64,000 bases of DNA from Hetaerina americana (lineage: Eukaryota; Arthropoda; Insecta; Odonata; Calopterygidae), in NCBI GenBank assembly GCA_022747635.1, contig JAKTNV010000009.1, forward strand, positions 65,117,677-65,181,676, in the 5' to 3' direction. The position numbers and the translations under genes are program-made. Below are positions 23,101 to 34,780 of the stretch, piece by piece. How positions within the stretch are numbered: the first letter of the stretch is position 1; the number at the start of each line of letters is the position of its first letter. The notes beneath the pieces are model-generated. The model searched no databases. It saw nothing but the letters and a program-made list of their open reading frames with translations, and was not told the DNA's origin.

Positions 23101-26100
23101 TAATGGAAAGGCAATGCACACATGCATAAAATACTGTCGAATTGAAAAACTCTGAGTACGGTCGAATTGAGTTTCACTATTACTTCAAACAATGCATAAG
23201 GAGCACTCATCAAAGGAACATGAACGCTCTTTCCCGAGTCTGAACCTTCCAATATGGGCGACAAATAAGAGTAATGGTAAATGTTAAGGACATGACGTAT
23301 ATCATAAAAATTGACAAATATAAGTCTCAAATATTTTGTAAAGTTACAATATAAGGTACAGAATACAGACCTCAGATTAAAGTGGCAAATAGGGTCATCC
23401 GATTTAAATATGATTGCTCAATGTCACCTATTAGATATCGCGATCATAGCATAACCATAGTTATAAAAGCATTCTGATACGAAGGAGTATTTTTTCTGCC
23501 ATTCTTCTGACAACACTTCTTACATTCCCAAACATCCGTACATAAGTAAAAGCTGGAGTCTTAACATAATAACGACGCCCATCCGCAGAGCATTACGCAC
23601 GGCAAAGACGACAAAATAAGCATGTTTCATTAAAGGAAGAGCCATAAGAATGAATGGATCTCAATAGCCATGCAAAAATACTGTCGATATTACTACCATA
23701 TTCCTTCAGTGTGTTTTTTGTACTTTTCAAGTCAAAAAATAAGTTGCATCCTCAACAACTTATAAAAAATTAGTATTGTTAACTAACTGATTGTTCTAAA
23801 GATAAAACGTTGTAATTTTGACCGCGGAACAAGGCTTGAAGAATTCATGGATAGTCATAACACTATGATACGGGCGAATTGCCAAAAAAAGATATGCGGC
23901 CAATGGTCCCAGGGGTAAGGCAAGGCCTGTTAACCTCTGTTTATGTGTCTCGGTCGTCTGGAACCCTACGACATCAATTTACATGGCTAAGCATCAGGTG
24001 TATTTGTGATAAAATAAGTAAAATTTAAAAGTAAAATTAGATGATCATTTGGATTCGGAAAGCATAGAAGGAAAACATGGGCACTGGACGCATGTATTGA
24101 GCAGGTAAAAAAAAAGCCGTGCCTCAACCAAATCTTTCACCTTAAGTCCTACTTGAGAGCATGACTGATGTACTGATTCTAGCCAAAGAGAACCAAAACT
24201 ATTTTCTCTGGGGTGGAAAAAATTTTCATTCTTAACATGGACCCTAATTCAATGTTGCGGCAACGACACTCCATCTGTAATACTCTGGATGGACGATGTT
24301 TCGTAGGCAAGTCTAAGACTGCGCCATTCAGGATAAAACAAAATATATACATTCGGTTGAGGCTGACTAGCCAGTTTACAGAGAACGAAAGGCAATTTGG
24401 GATGGAAGATTACCGTAGCAATCGAGTTCCCTTTATTATAAGCCAGGGACACAAAGTTTTTCAGGGTGTAGGTCTTCAATATGGAGATGATCAGTTACTT
24501 TCGGGCTCGGTGCGTTATGGCATGATGGATGACAAGGACAGAATACGCCACAAACCATGTCAATAATCGGTCATTCACATATGCTCAACAACCACACAAT
24601 CTTACCGCAAAAATAGAGCCATAGGTATATTACCATTCGTTAAACAGGGTAAACACGAAGTATTCAGTAAAAATAAATAATTATTTTCAGAAAGTAACTG
24701 CGGGGAGAAAAGATCGACTCCGATCATGATTATCAACTTATTTGCAAAATGATGACAGCAAATATTACCTCCAAAAATTAGGATCACTCCATTTTTAGTG
24801 GCCACAGATTCCCACTAATGCATAAAAGCGGTCACAATTCAATACGGACGGCTTCCGCCCTTGCGCAAACCAGTGAATGTGTCCGCAATGTTGCCAGTTA
24901 GAGCGGAAACTCGAACGTCACTCAATATTCGCAAAATGAGTACGTCTCCACCGCTTCCAAAGGTGACGCTTTCATCCTACGCGCATCTGACAATAAGCCG
25001 TAAAAAAAATCACAATGACTGCAGGGAGTCGATCGTTTATGATGACGCAATAGTTCCGCAAACGAACGATAGACATTTATTCCACCAAGAACCCCCGCAT
25101 TTATTGCTTCACTGCAATAATAAACCTATAAATGTCGAATGCATGTAACATTTTTATATTACACACGAAAGACCATAAATTTACGAAAAAAACTAATCAT
25201 CAAATATGCCCACAGTGGAAGAGGTTGTTATTAGTTAAATACATCTGAAAACCATTATTTGGTACGGTCGAGATCCAATCCAAAAATTGCACGACAATGT
25301 ATTAGTAAAAAACACTAAATGATGGACACGAATTTTGAGTAAGGCCAATGAAAAAAAGAGAGTAAAGCGACAAATTAGTAGCAAACGCTAACAATTTTAA
25401 TTGCTTTTTCACTGTATAATCATTATCTTAACCCATTATCTAAGAAAAATCTGATGTATATTATTAGTTGTGAAGGAAAATTCACCGAATAGGAAACTGC
25501 TGATTAATAATAGATTCACTGTTCTATATACATTTTGAAGTTTCTTTATTTTGTTCCCAATTGCGTTGTTATTCTGCGCTACTTTTAAATTTTTCTATCT
25601 AAAATTTGGAAAAATTGCAATGCTCATAACACCTTTCTTCTTTTATAAACACCTCCAGGAATTCAAAAAATAAAGAGATTCTAATAAGGCATAAAATTGG
25701 ATTAAAAATCCGTTTCGCGGATTTGTTTACTTTAATACATAAAAACCCTAAGTGATTTTACGGTCAAACTATTCACGAAGTTTCAGTAAAATTTCAAAGC
25801 GGAAAATCACAATTATGATGGAGAGCGTGGAAAATTCTCTCCGAAATTACCTCACTGCAGCCAAATTTGAATAGTTCTTAATTAGTGAAGGGGCAAAACA
25901 CCTCCATGCTGAAAATTCACTGATATTATTCCCTGTAGAGATAGCTCAAATGTTTGTTAAACCACAGTTGAAAAAATTTTCCCCACAGCAATTTCACTGA
26001 CATTTCTCAGAAAGAATACGGAAAAGATGTCTATTCTTATCGATTCACACGTCCACGAATGTGCACGGATTTAAAGTGATAAGATGAGCGTCATCTCCTG

Positions 26101-27202
26101 AGTTCATTAGCGAAAATTCTGAAGTTATCATTAACAACTAAAATGATCCCTAAGAACTTTCACGAAATAATAAAAATATTTAAAATTCTGTCCAGGAAAC
26201 GTGACTGTCGACGGGTTCAAATCTGAAGCAACCTCATGCGCTTTGTCAAAATAAGAAGCAGTCTCACATTCATAACGTTTGGGCATGAAATCTTAATTCC
26301 TTACTTCTATGGATTTATATTTTCTTTTCTCCCCAATATACTTAACTGTATCCTCACCGCTTACTTTATTGGGACTAACGAATATTTCCGAAGCAGTTAA
26401 TTTGTAAAATTTGTTGACATAAATGTTGAAGAAAGTTCATATCTATTTCCTATACATAAACTTTTAACACTGGATTTGACAAATACATCGGCTGAACCCT
26501 AAGAATGTGTGTATGTGTGTGTGTGATTGTGTATATGTACATCTATATACATATATATTTCTATATACAAACACATAATTGTATTATGTAAATATATGTA
26601 CAAGGTTTGATCAAAACTATCAATGTGTATCACACCAAATATTGAGATATGAAAGCCAGCAAATTTTCACTGAAAACATATTCAATATATTCAATTTTAT
26701 TCCTAAATTTTAAGGAGAGATAAGAATCTATTTCTCAGGACAGCAACGGGTTTAAACATTTTCACGGAATTTCCCGTCTGTAGAAAAAGATATTTCGGGC
26801 AACATTTTATTTTTCAAAAGTTTTCTCAAATGACCAGTTAATTTTCTACATCAATATGCCCTTTTCCACTACCATCGAACTGTTTTCACTGATGTAACTC
26901 TTGCTATATAATATATTATATTATTATTATATTATAAAAAATAACGTTGAGAGGTATAAAAATAAAAATCTGTTGGTTAGTTCGGCACAATTTTCTCGTA
27001 ATAACTAATAACGAGATAGAACAAGGGGAAATAGAGGGGAAGAAAGAATATTCTGTTATTTCATTTTAACTTTTAAATAATTCTCCATTCAGAACTAAGT
27101 GTAGAGTTAGGCAGTAAATTAGATACCTCGGCAAAACTATTCAAGTTCAATACAATAGTATTACATTTCTAAAGAGAGCATAATTCATATTTCTAATTAA
27201 AC
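20184..27202. other. Unassigned AT-rich DNA
   Basis: The longest stretch without a recognised element. A GC-richer patch at about 21840-22620 has several overlapping short frames, none with a known motif. A TG microsatellite lies near 26506-26535, and AT-only tracts near 26905-26945. No tRNA, transposase or reverse transcriptase seen. Confidence 0.4.
26506..26580. repeat. TG/TA microsatellite
   Basis: TG dinucleotides with interruptions, grading into TATA/CATA repeats. Confidence 0.7.
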
Positions 27203-28082
27203 GAAGGTCTCCATTTCCTTAAAAATAGAACCATTTATTTTCAATAATTGATACATTATCATAAACACTGAACTTTTCCCTGTCATTTTACATAGTCGCC
27301 ATTTCGGTCGATACGTTTTTTTAAAGGCTAGGGCATAATTTTTCGTTTGCCCATGTCATACCAGCTCGGTGCCGTGTCGCTGAGTAAGCGTTGAATCTCA
27401 TCTTTCACCTTGCCGTCTTGGCTGAAGCGCCCTTCTGCCAAATTTTCTTTCAGCTTAGGAAACAAGTGGTAGTTCCTGGGTGCCAAGTCTGGACTATGGG
27501 GTGGGTGGGTGATGATATTCCATCCAAACTGTTGCAAGACAGCGACGAATGAGGTTTGACGGGAGACGTGGAGGCGAGCGTTGTCGTGGAGAAGGATTTA
27601 CGCCCTTGCTTAGCATTCCTCTTCTTTGGCGCTGAATCGCCCTCCTGAGTTTTTTGAGTGTCTCCCAATACTTGTCAGCCCTTATTGTGGTCCTGGGAGC
27701 AACAAAGTCGACCAACAATAACACGTTCCGATCCCAAAACACAGATTCCATGATTTTGCCCGCAAAATGTGCTTGTTTGAATTTTTGAGGCTTGAGCGAA
27801 AAAGAATGCCGCCACTCAAGTGATAACTGTTCGATCTCACGTGCGAAAAGGAACACCCGTGCCACTCATTACAAGCGACGATGACGAGAGGAGAGATGCG
27901 GTTCAACGCTTCCTCAACGACTAGCATGACATTTACATACAAAACATGCCCTGCGACTACAAAAATGCATCAACCAAAAGAGTGATTACGTAGAAAATAA
28001 ATGAACACTGAAACTTAATAATAATGTATCAAGTGTTGAAAATACATGATTCTTTCTATTTCTAAAAAAAATGGAGACGTTC
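27203..28082 (-). mobile_element. Decayed mariner with long inverted ends
   Basis: The left end (about 27203-27267) and right end (about 28018-28082) are imperfect inverted repeats of about 65 bases; both include GGAGACSTTC outermost and AATGTATCAA inside. Between them is the C-terminal half of a mariner transposase on the minus strand. The N-terminal DNA-binding half is missing, so the element of about 880 bp is a deletion derivative. TA duplications are not clear at the edges. Confidence 0.7.
27280..27870 (-). pseudogene. Mariner transposase C-terminal remnant
   Basis: From right to left the frames give LSLEWRHSFSLKPQKFKQ, AGKIMESVFWDRNVLLLVDF, RADKYWETLKKLRRAIQ, RRGMLSKGV, then LQQFGWNIITHPPHSPDLAP and YDMGKRKIMP. 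These are the standard blocks of mariner transposases of the SETMAR/Hsmar-like type. The last catalytic position, usually D in LAPSDYHLF, is N here (LAPRNYHLF). Several frameshifts separate the blocks and the first catalytic motif is not readable. It is non-functional. Confidence 0.85.
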
Positions 28083-30080
28083 CTCTCGGGATTACCCTCG
28101 TAGTTAAGCAAAGCATGCACTGTGTTCATATTTTGCCTCAGTAAGAGGAGGCATTTTTTCATTGCTTTTTATTTATTTTTATGTTTTTTCACAATGACAA
28201 TATCCAACTCCCTTGGAAAATACTTATCTAACGGATGAACAAGATCTGTGACAAGATACGGTAGCCGTGGATATCTAAAATTTCAGGTGAAAATGGGCAC
28301 TGATCATTATGAAACAATCAGGTGTATACATTTGAAAACACCTAAAACGCTTTTGATAAATTAATTTCTAAGTAATAACAATAAGAAACGGTGCTTTAAT
28401 GGTACCAACATTGTTTAGTCATCTTTTAAAGAGCCGCTGAATATATATCTTATTTACTGGCTCAACATAACGTGTGTCCCTCGAATAGACCTTAAGAATG
28501 GAAATTTATGAATCAAGGCATTCAAAATGATTACAGGTGCACACGGAGCAGAAGGAAATACAGAACGCCAACTCATTTGAATGAAAATACTAATTCGGAA
28601 TTGAGAAAATCTCCATCGGAATGCACGGAATCTCATCAGGGTACGGAGTTCTTCAGCGCCCCTATAGTTATGAAACAGTCATAATTCATTTGAGTATGGA
28701 GTTGTAAAAAAATCGCTAGATCAATTAAAGAGCTGTACAATATAACAAAAATTTTACTTAAAATTATGAAATCGATGGATGTACAGATTTCTAAAATAAA
28801 AATATATTGGTCAATATTATGGTATTAACAAAATAGTAAGAAAAAAGCACTCCCAACCCCTACGGTCACCCAGTGATTATTTCATGGTTACATAATATAG
28901 GATTTAAATAAGCTGAGTGATTAACTTACAAGTTTTGAAAGCCGCTTTCAAGACTGGATCCGCTTGTTAGCACACCACCTGGAAAGTAAATACAATCCTT
29001 AGTACGCTTATTAATCTCAAAATATTTTAGTACAGCTTGGCAAACATTCTTTTTGACCCACGATCTTCTCGCGTAATAATTAGATGCAATATTTATCAAC
29101 ACAAAAGAATAACATATAGTAATAAAATATAGCAATAAAATAGCATAATAATAGTATCATCAGACAAACATGGGTTATAGCTCTCAACAAACAAAAAGTG
29201 TAAATGAAATCACCAGAGAGGATCGAAACACTACACCATGATAATTAGAAAAAATTTGTATCTTGTCAATCGAACATTTCATCTCGTATCGGCACAAAAG
29301 ATATGATTCGTAGGGTACGGCAGAGGGAAAAAAAAGGAACCATTATTGCTACGAGATAATTTATAAGACTAAAAATATAACTGTTTTCACGCAATTTCAC
29401 AAATTCGGTAGGAAGAAGAACGTATTAATTCAATTAAAGTACGGAACTTAGGGAAATATGTCCATAACTAACTTAGAAAATCCTGTTCATCTGAACGCAA
29501 GAAATTTCATTTAAGTTAAAGCCATTACGTAGTTCACAAACGGCAAGCTTTAGTAAAACCATACGGTGATGCATCTATAATCGATGATTGATCATAGATA
29601 TTTTAGTAAGAATTATAATCGTGATCTCTACGTAAAAATTGGGGTTTTTTTCCGAAATTTTTAGCCTATTTGGATAAGAATTTATTATTATTTTTATTAT
29701 TATAATTATGAATTCTACTTTATGCATACAAATGCATATTATAGTTCTATTTATCTAATTTTATAATTTTATACTCTTAATGATTTGTTTCCCAGGTTTG
29801 TCTTGAATATAATGTACGGCTTTCATTTATTAGGTCAAATATTACAAATATAATCCTTAGCGGCAAGAGTGGGCATACGAGAAACAATAATAAAAATGTC
29901 ACACTCATATGCATGCAATAGTTTTTATTTTTATACAACTTTTTCACAGATATTTATGTTACAATACAGAATCTTTTACTTCAAAATAAAAAACACTAAC
30001 ATTGAACAATATCAAGTAGAAATAATGTAAGAAATTTGCCCTACAGGTACGGCAAATCTATGGAGCAAGAGCCCTGGTTA
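28083..30080. other. Unassigned AT-rich DNA
   Basis: No gene or repeat recognised. Confidence 0.4.
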
Positions 30081-30084
30081 TACA

Positions 30085-30900
30085 AGGCATATTCGAAGTG
30101 TAAGGGCCGTTTGGTCATTAAAAAATGTATTCGTTACAAAATGATTCTTATTGACGGTTTTAGTTTGCTACAAAGCTACCTCACTATTCTACATAAACAC
30201 GGTTCACTTCTATGCAATTTTCATGACTCTGCACCAGCTTCTTTGATCCCACAGCATAGAAGTTCGCCGCCTAGGAATTGAACTAGTTGACAACGCCGGT
30301 CCTGAGTTCCTCGTTAGCTTCAAACCGTTGTCCACCAAAACACTATTTCAAGTGTGAGAAGAGGAAACAGTCGCTAGATACAAGGTCGGGACTGGAGCGT
30401 GGGTGATCAAAAAGTTCGATCGAGATAAACATTATTTTCTCTTTGTGTTGGTCGGTAAACATTTTCGCTTACTACCTTGCACACAATTTGAGAATTCCGA
30501 GATTTTCCATAACAATCGTGTAAACAGTGTTGCTTCCAAAAAGGAGAAGTTTATCACCCAGAGCACTGATCGTCAATGGCTGGTAATATCGCAGTTCTTG
30601 GTCCACTAGTTGAACGATTTCATAGTTCCGGACACTGGGCTTACCACTCCGCTCTTATCATACACATTTATGCGCCCATTTTTGAAGTCTCGACATAACC
30701 GGCTAACCTTTCCTTCACTCATTACTGTAGGTCCATAAACTAGATACAACTCTCGTTGAATTTGGACAGCTTTAACACACAAAAATCGAATCACAGCACG
30801 CTATTCGTAACCGTGGGGGAGCAAGGATTTTCGCGACTTTGTTCTCCGCTTTCACCGACAGGAAAAAATCTACTGAATAAGAACAATTACTTCAGTGGCT
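30085..30900 (-). mobile_element. Internally deleted mariner remnant
   Basis: The minus strand carries the N-terminal and C-terminal parts of a mariner transposase with the central catalytic section missing. Terminal repeats were not identified, so edges are approximate. Stops in both parts show age. Confidence 0.7.
30184..30800 (-). pseudogene. Mariner transposase, central core deleted
   Basis: The N-terminal part at 30794-30606 reads IRFLCVKAVQIQREL then SEGKVSRLCRDFKNGRINVYD, a mariner helix-turn-helix. It continues as YYQPLTISAL, TVYTIVMENLGILKLCAR. The sequence then jumps to FDHPRSSPDLVSSDCFLF, GGQRFEANEEL and NFYAVGSKKLVQSHENCIEVN, ending in a stop at 30184. The blocks with the first two catalytic aspartates (DETW and HDNA) are absent, while the third (SSD) remains. 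The deletion removes about half of the protein. Confidence 0.82.
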
Positions 30901-33400
30901 TCGTAAAATATCAATAGATGACGCTGCAAGAATACAAAACACACGTATACGTATACGTTATTATTTATTTAGGACAGTATTACGCAACTTCCGTAATGTA
31001 TTGAAATCGAGTAGTAACTTGATTGAAAATAAATTGTAAATAGAACACTAAAATAGTCGATCAGCATCCCAGCATTGATTTAAAATTGGAATTAATTGTT
31101 ACCAAAAACATTATTTGGATAATCACTTAGGCCTACCATTTTTCACGATGAAAACGCAGATTCAGACAGAATAAAAAAGCGGACGGACCACGCCTATAGA
31201 TAGTTTAATCACCTCGCGTCTCCCCCTTTACACCCTCCACGGCTAGACACCCTCTCCTGCCCCAGTCCCACCACTTCCCTCGCGGTTTCCCCCCTGCCAT
31301 GCACCAAGTAAGGTCGTGGACCTCACTTGCAGCTTCCCGAAAGTGCAATCGCCCACCCACTCCCCCACCTAGCCGCTACAACCCAACCCACTCCGCCACG
31401 CCATGAACGATCCAATACCTTATCCGTGAAACTACACGCTGTATATAAAGGGCTACTAGCGTCCCCACGACCCTATCCAATAGAGAAATTATTATAAGAC
31501 ATTCTTGAAATCGTTTGGTATCGTTGATGGCACAGAAATTACAGCGCTGTGTCATGTTAATATCACACCTAAAATCATTCATCAATGCAAAGCAAATTTT
31601 ATGAGTGCGAATTACTTTTCTCGTAGATTTCAACATAAGTTTAGATATTCAAACCACAGACTCTACAAACCGCGTACAAATATTAATGTTCCTACATTCC
31701 TTAATCGGAAATTGGTCTTGAAATTAACTCAAAGGAAAGCCACAAAGAAAGCAGTCAAGTTTTTCCTTTAATTAGTTACTCTTTAGTTGGGATTCACATC
31801 ATCCGAAGAAAATGCCTCAGGAATCATTTAGAACAATGGCAATTGTCATCCTATTTCAGTCAAAGCCAGATACAACTTTGAAGACAGTCGATAATCTGAA
31901 CAGCGGCTCTTATTCAGCTGAAATATCACATGCCTTAAGAAAAGATTAAAGCAATTCCAAAATAATATTCCGAAAGGAGCCAATTAGCAAGAGCGGATTG
32001 AGTAGTAACTATAGTTATAAAAGATTGAGATCGGTCAAAGTCAACATTTCTCAATAATTCATAGAATAGGGCAGGTTGTGATAAAAGGCATATGTAATAA
32101 TACCGGTTCACCTGGCATTCCTATACAAATTTGGTGCATAGCTCCTGAACTACTAGGGATCAGGAAGATGTTTTCAAAATAAAATTGCTCTTCAAAACAT
32201 ATCTAAAAACAACAAATCATTTAAAAAAATGACTTGTAGCGCTAAACAGCAAACCTATAATAAATCGGGAAATAATGTTTACTTTTTATTGATTGGGAAA
32301 AATTCTTTGTAGTGAGGAAAATTGCGAACAATGATCTTTAAACCATTCCATTGTAGATACTAAATTGATAATAAATGTAAATCTTATAACTCGAACGTTA
32401 GAGGATTAATGCATCATAAGTTAAAGGAAGTATTAGTACCCGAATAAAATTCACGATTACAGGACACGGCGATTTTCGGGTCATGTTATCATGAGAATGG
32501 GGAACTCTTGGGGAGTAGGATCTACACAAAGGGTATCTGGGATTCTCGTCTCGTACGTATTTCATAATTTTTTTGGTTCTCTCACTCGAAAAATATCGCC
32601 ACGACAGCAAAAACAAAATACCTGGACGACAAAAACAAGCCAGGTCAGCCAAGCCACATATACACAGACGAACCTGGACTCAAACATCATGGGAATCGCG
32701 TCCTACACAGACTTCGCGTATTCTTTACGGGAACTCCTTCGGGAAAAAATATTCTACTCCCATAAGATGCCTACTGTACGCTAACCGTATACATATACAT
32801 TGTCAAGGGTTCACTGTTTCTTCATAAGGCTATGTGAAGCAGGACTACAAGATATAAAATTTGAAATAGGGATTTTAAAAGCTTGCCCTTGAGCATGACT
32901 TCAGGCATAGCAGGAAGCTTCCAAGCATTCCAAAATCCTCTGATTAGTTTAAGAAGCATGTCTTCCAAATACTCAACATTAAAATAATTTGGTTTCTCCC
33001 TAGAGATCAAAATTTTGGTTTTCCAAGAAATAAAACCATTGTTGATGAGGGGTTTTCCAAATACCAATTCTTAACTATGACAACATAGAGCGATGTACAT
33101 GCGAGGCGTTAAAAATTACCGTAAAAACCGATGTCCAGGTAAGTGCGACATTCCGTATCTTAGAAAAGATTCACGAAATTTTAATAAAATTAAGCTTGTC
33201 GCAGAGACAATATTGATTCCTCCTCAATTCAAAACACACTTCATATTTCGAGATAGCAATTCAACGCAAATAAAGTGAATATGAAATATAAATACAGTTC
33301 AAGGTTCTCTTCCTCATTCTGGCGTTACGGCTAATACATATTGCGCTGGGAGGCAGGCAAAACACTTTTAAGGCGACTTTGGAAATATTAAAAATACAAA
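30901..33400. other. Unassigned DNA with a GC-rich, TATA-containing patch
   Basis: A C-rich, GC-elevated patch at about 31170-31400 is followed by TGTATATAAAGGG near 31440-31452. This resembles a TATA promoter reading to the right. An 88-codon frame begins at 31505 but has no familiar motif. The rest is AT-rich and unassigned. Confidence 0.35.
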
Positions 33401-33404
33401 ATTT

Positions 33405-33575
33405 ACGGGGTGTCCCGCCAACTGGGGGACGTAGTAATCCAGAGAAATAGGATTGGAGCTATTGGAGAGCCTGGGTTAGATTCCCGGAAACGCCTCTGGG
33501 CCCCCGCAGCTTCACTCAAGCTGTGCAATTTTTCGCGTACCACATCTTCCTGACAAACCACAGGCGCCACAAAGT
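33405..33575 (+). mobile_element. tRNA-derived SINE, family B, copy 2
   Basis: The B-box-like GGGTTAGATTCCC at about 33473-33485 is followed by a body that resembles the minus-strand SINE at 12.7 kb (CGCCTCTGGGCCCCCGCAGC here, CGCTTCTGGGCACCCTGAGC there). The A box is not recognisable, so the head is decayed or truncated. Confidence 0.6.
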
Positions 33576-34129
33576 AAGGAACTAGCGATCTGTGAATTTC
33601 ACATTCCGTTAGGCTTAGTGAGGTCTGTCGCCACCTATGAAACAACCCTCGGATTGATTACTGTGGTTTCCTATCATAAAAAAGACGGTATCCCTTCAAC
33701 AATATTCCCATGAAAGGCCACGAGAAACGATTTCAATTATTTATCCCAAGAAATGATTATGAACAAGAGTAAAGGAATGAGTCCTGGAACCTACGGAACA
33801 CGGACTGCTTAGAAAAGTGAGATTTCCGCGACCGTCATCTCAAGAAATCCTTGGAAAAGGGAAGCGAAATAGAGAGTAGCAGCACACAGGACACAGAGGA
33901 GGAAAGCATCAGTTTCAATGGGGACCTGAAATCTAGGACCATGTTGAGTGCATGTGAATTAGAAAATATAAAGCGGGAGAAGGAGAGAGGAAAACTACGA
34001 GAGATCTTTGAAGACTATGCGAGGTGAGATGGAAGGATATCGGGGATTACTGAAGTGACAGTGGTGGAGTGATGCACAGGGCTTCCCAAGGGGTAGTAAC
34101 AATATAAAAAAACGATTGGAGGAGGATAG

Positions 34130-34780
34130 TAAATATAAAGCATGTGAGTAATAGATTATTAGTATTAATAGAGGTAAAAACTGAAACGATGAACTTTTTC
34201 ACTGTCCAAGTCTACATGCCGACAAGCAATACTAAGAAGATAGACGTCGACAGGATGTACGATCAATTAAAGGAAATAATTAACGATGTTCCTGGGAGGA
34301 AACATTAGATCGTGATGGAGAATCGGAGCGCGACGGTAAGCGAAGGAAAAGATGGTAGTGATTTAGGCGACTACGGTTTAGGAGCAAGAAATGTCTGCGG
34401 GGTGAAAGCAATATGGTTTTGCAGAGGAAAGGGTCTAATCATAGCGGACGCGCACATCGCAAGGCGTAGGTATGCATGGGGATTTAGAAAGACATCGGTT
34501 AGTCTACATTATGGTCAGGCATCAGTTTAGGAACAGCGTGACTAATTCTCACGGTTACTTGGGAGCGGACGCGGATTCGGATCATAATATAGAATCATTG
34601 AGGTGAAACGGAATGAAATAGAGAAAACGGTTTAGGAAATGGAACGCAGAAGCACTCACCGGAACGACTAGAAAGGTTTACCAGAAGGCTGCAGCTAAAA
34701 TAATGAGTGAGGAGAGGGAGCTGGGAACTAGGGAAGAAATTGAATGCATCAAAAAGAGATATCGAAAGCCGCTTTGCTAA
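34130..34780 (+). pseudogene. LINE endonuclease relic, family A, copy 2
   Basis: The plus strand reads FFTVQVYMPTSN, then MYDQLKEIINDVPGRKH, then SEGKDGSDLGDYGLGARN. After that come FCRGKGLIIADAHIARRRYAW and a stretch equivalent to RFRNSVTNSHSYLGADADSDHN. These match in order the LINE endonuclease blocks VQVYMPTS, GDWNAVVGEGKDG, YGLG.RN.RG, LVI.NT, R..YTW and DSDHNLV. The GDWNA motif itself is corrupted (MENRSATVSEG) and one stop lies within PGRKH. Same family as the relic at 17.95 kb. Confidence 0.8.

Noticed and set aside
24213..24566. 117-codon plus-strand frame
   Set aside because: GTG start and no family signature.
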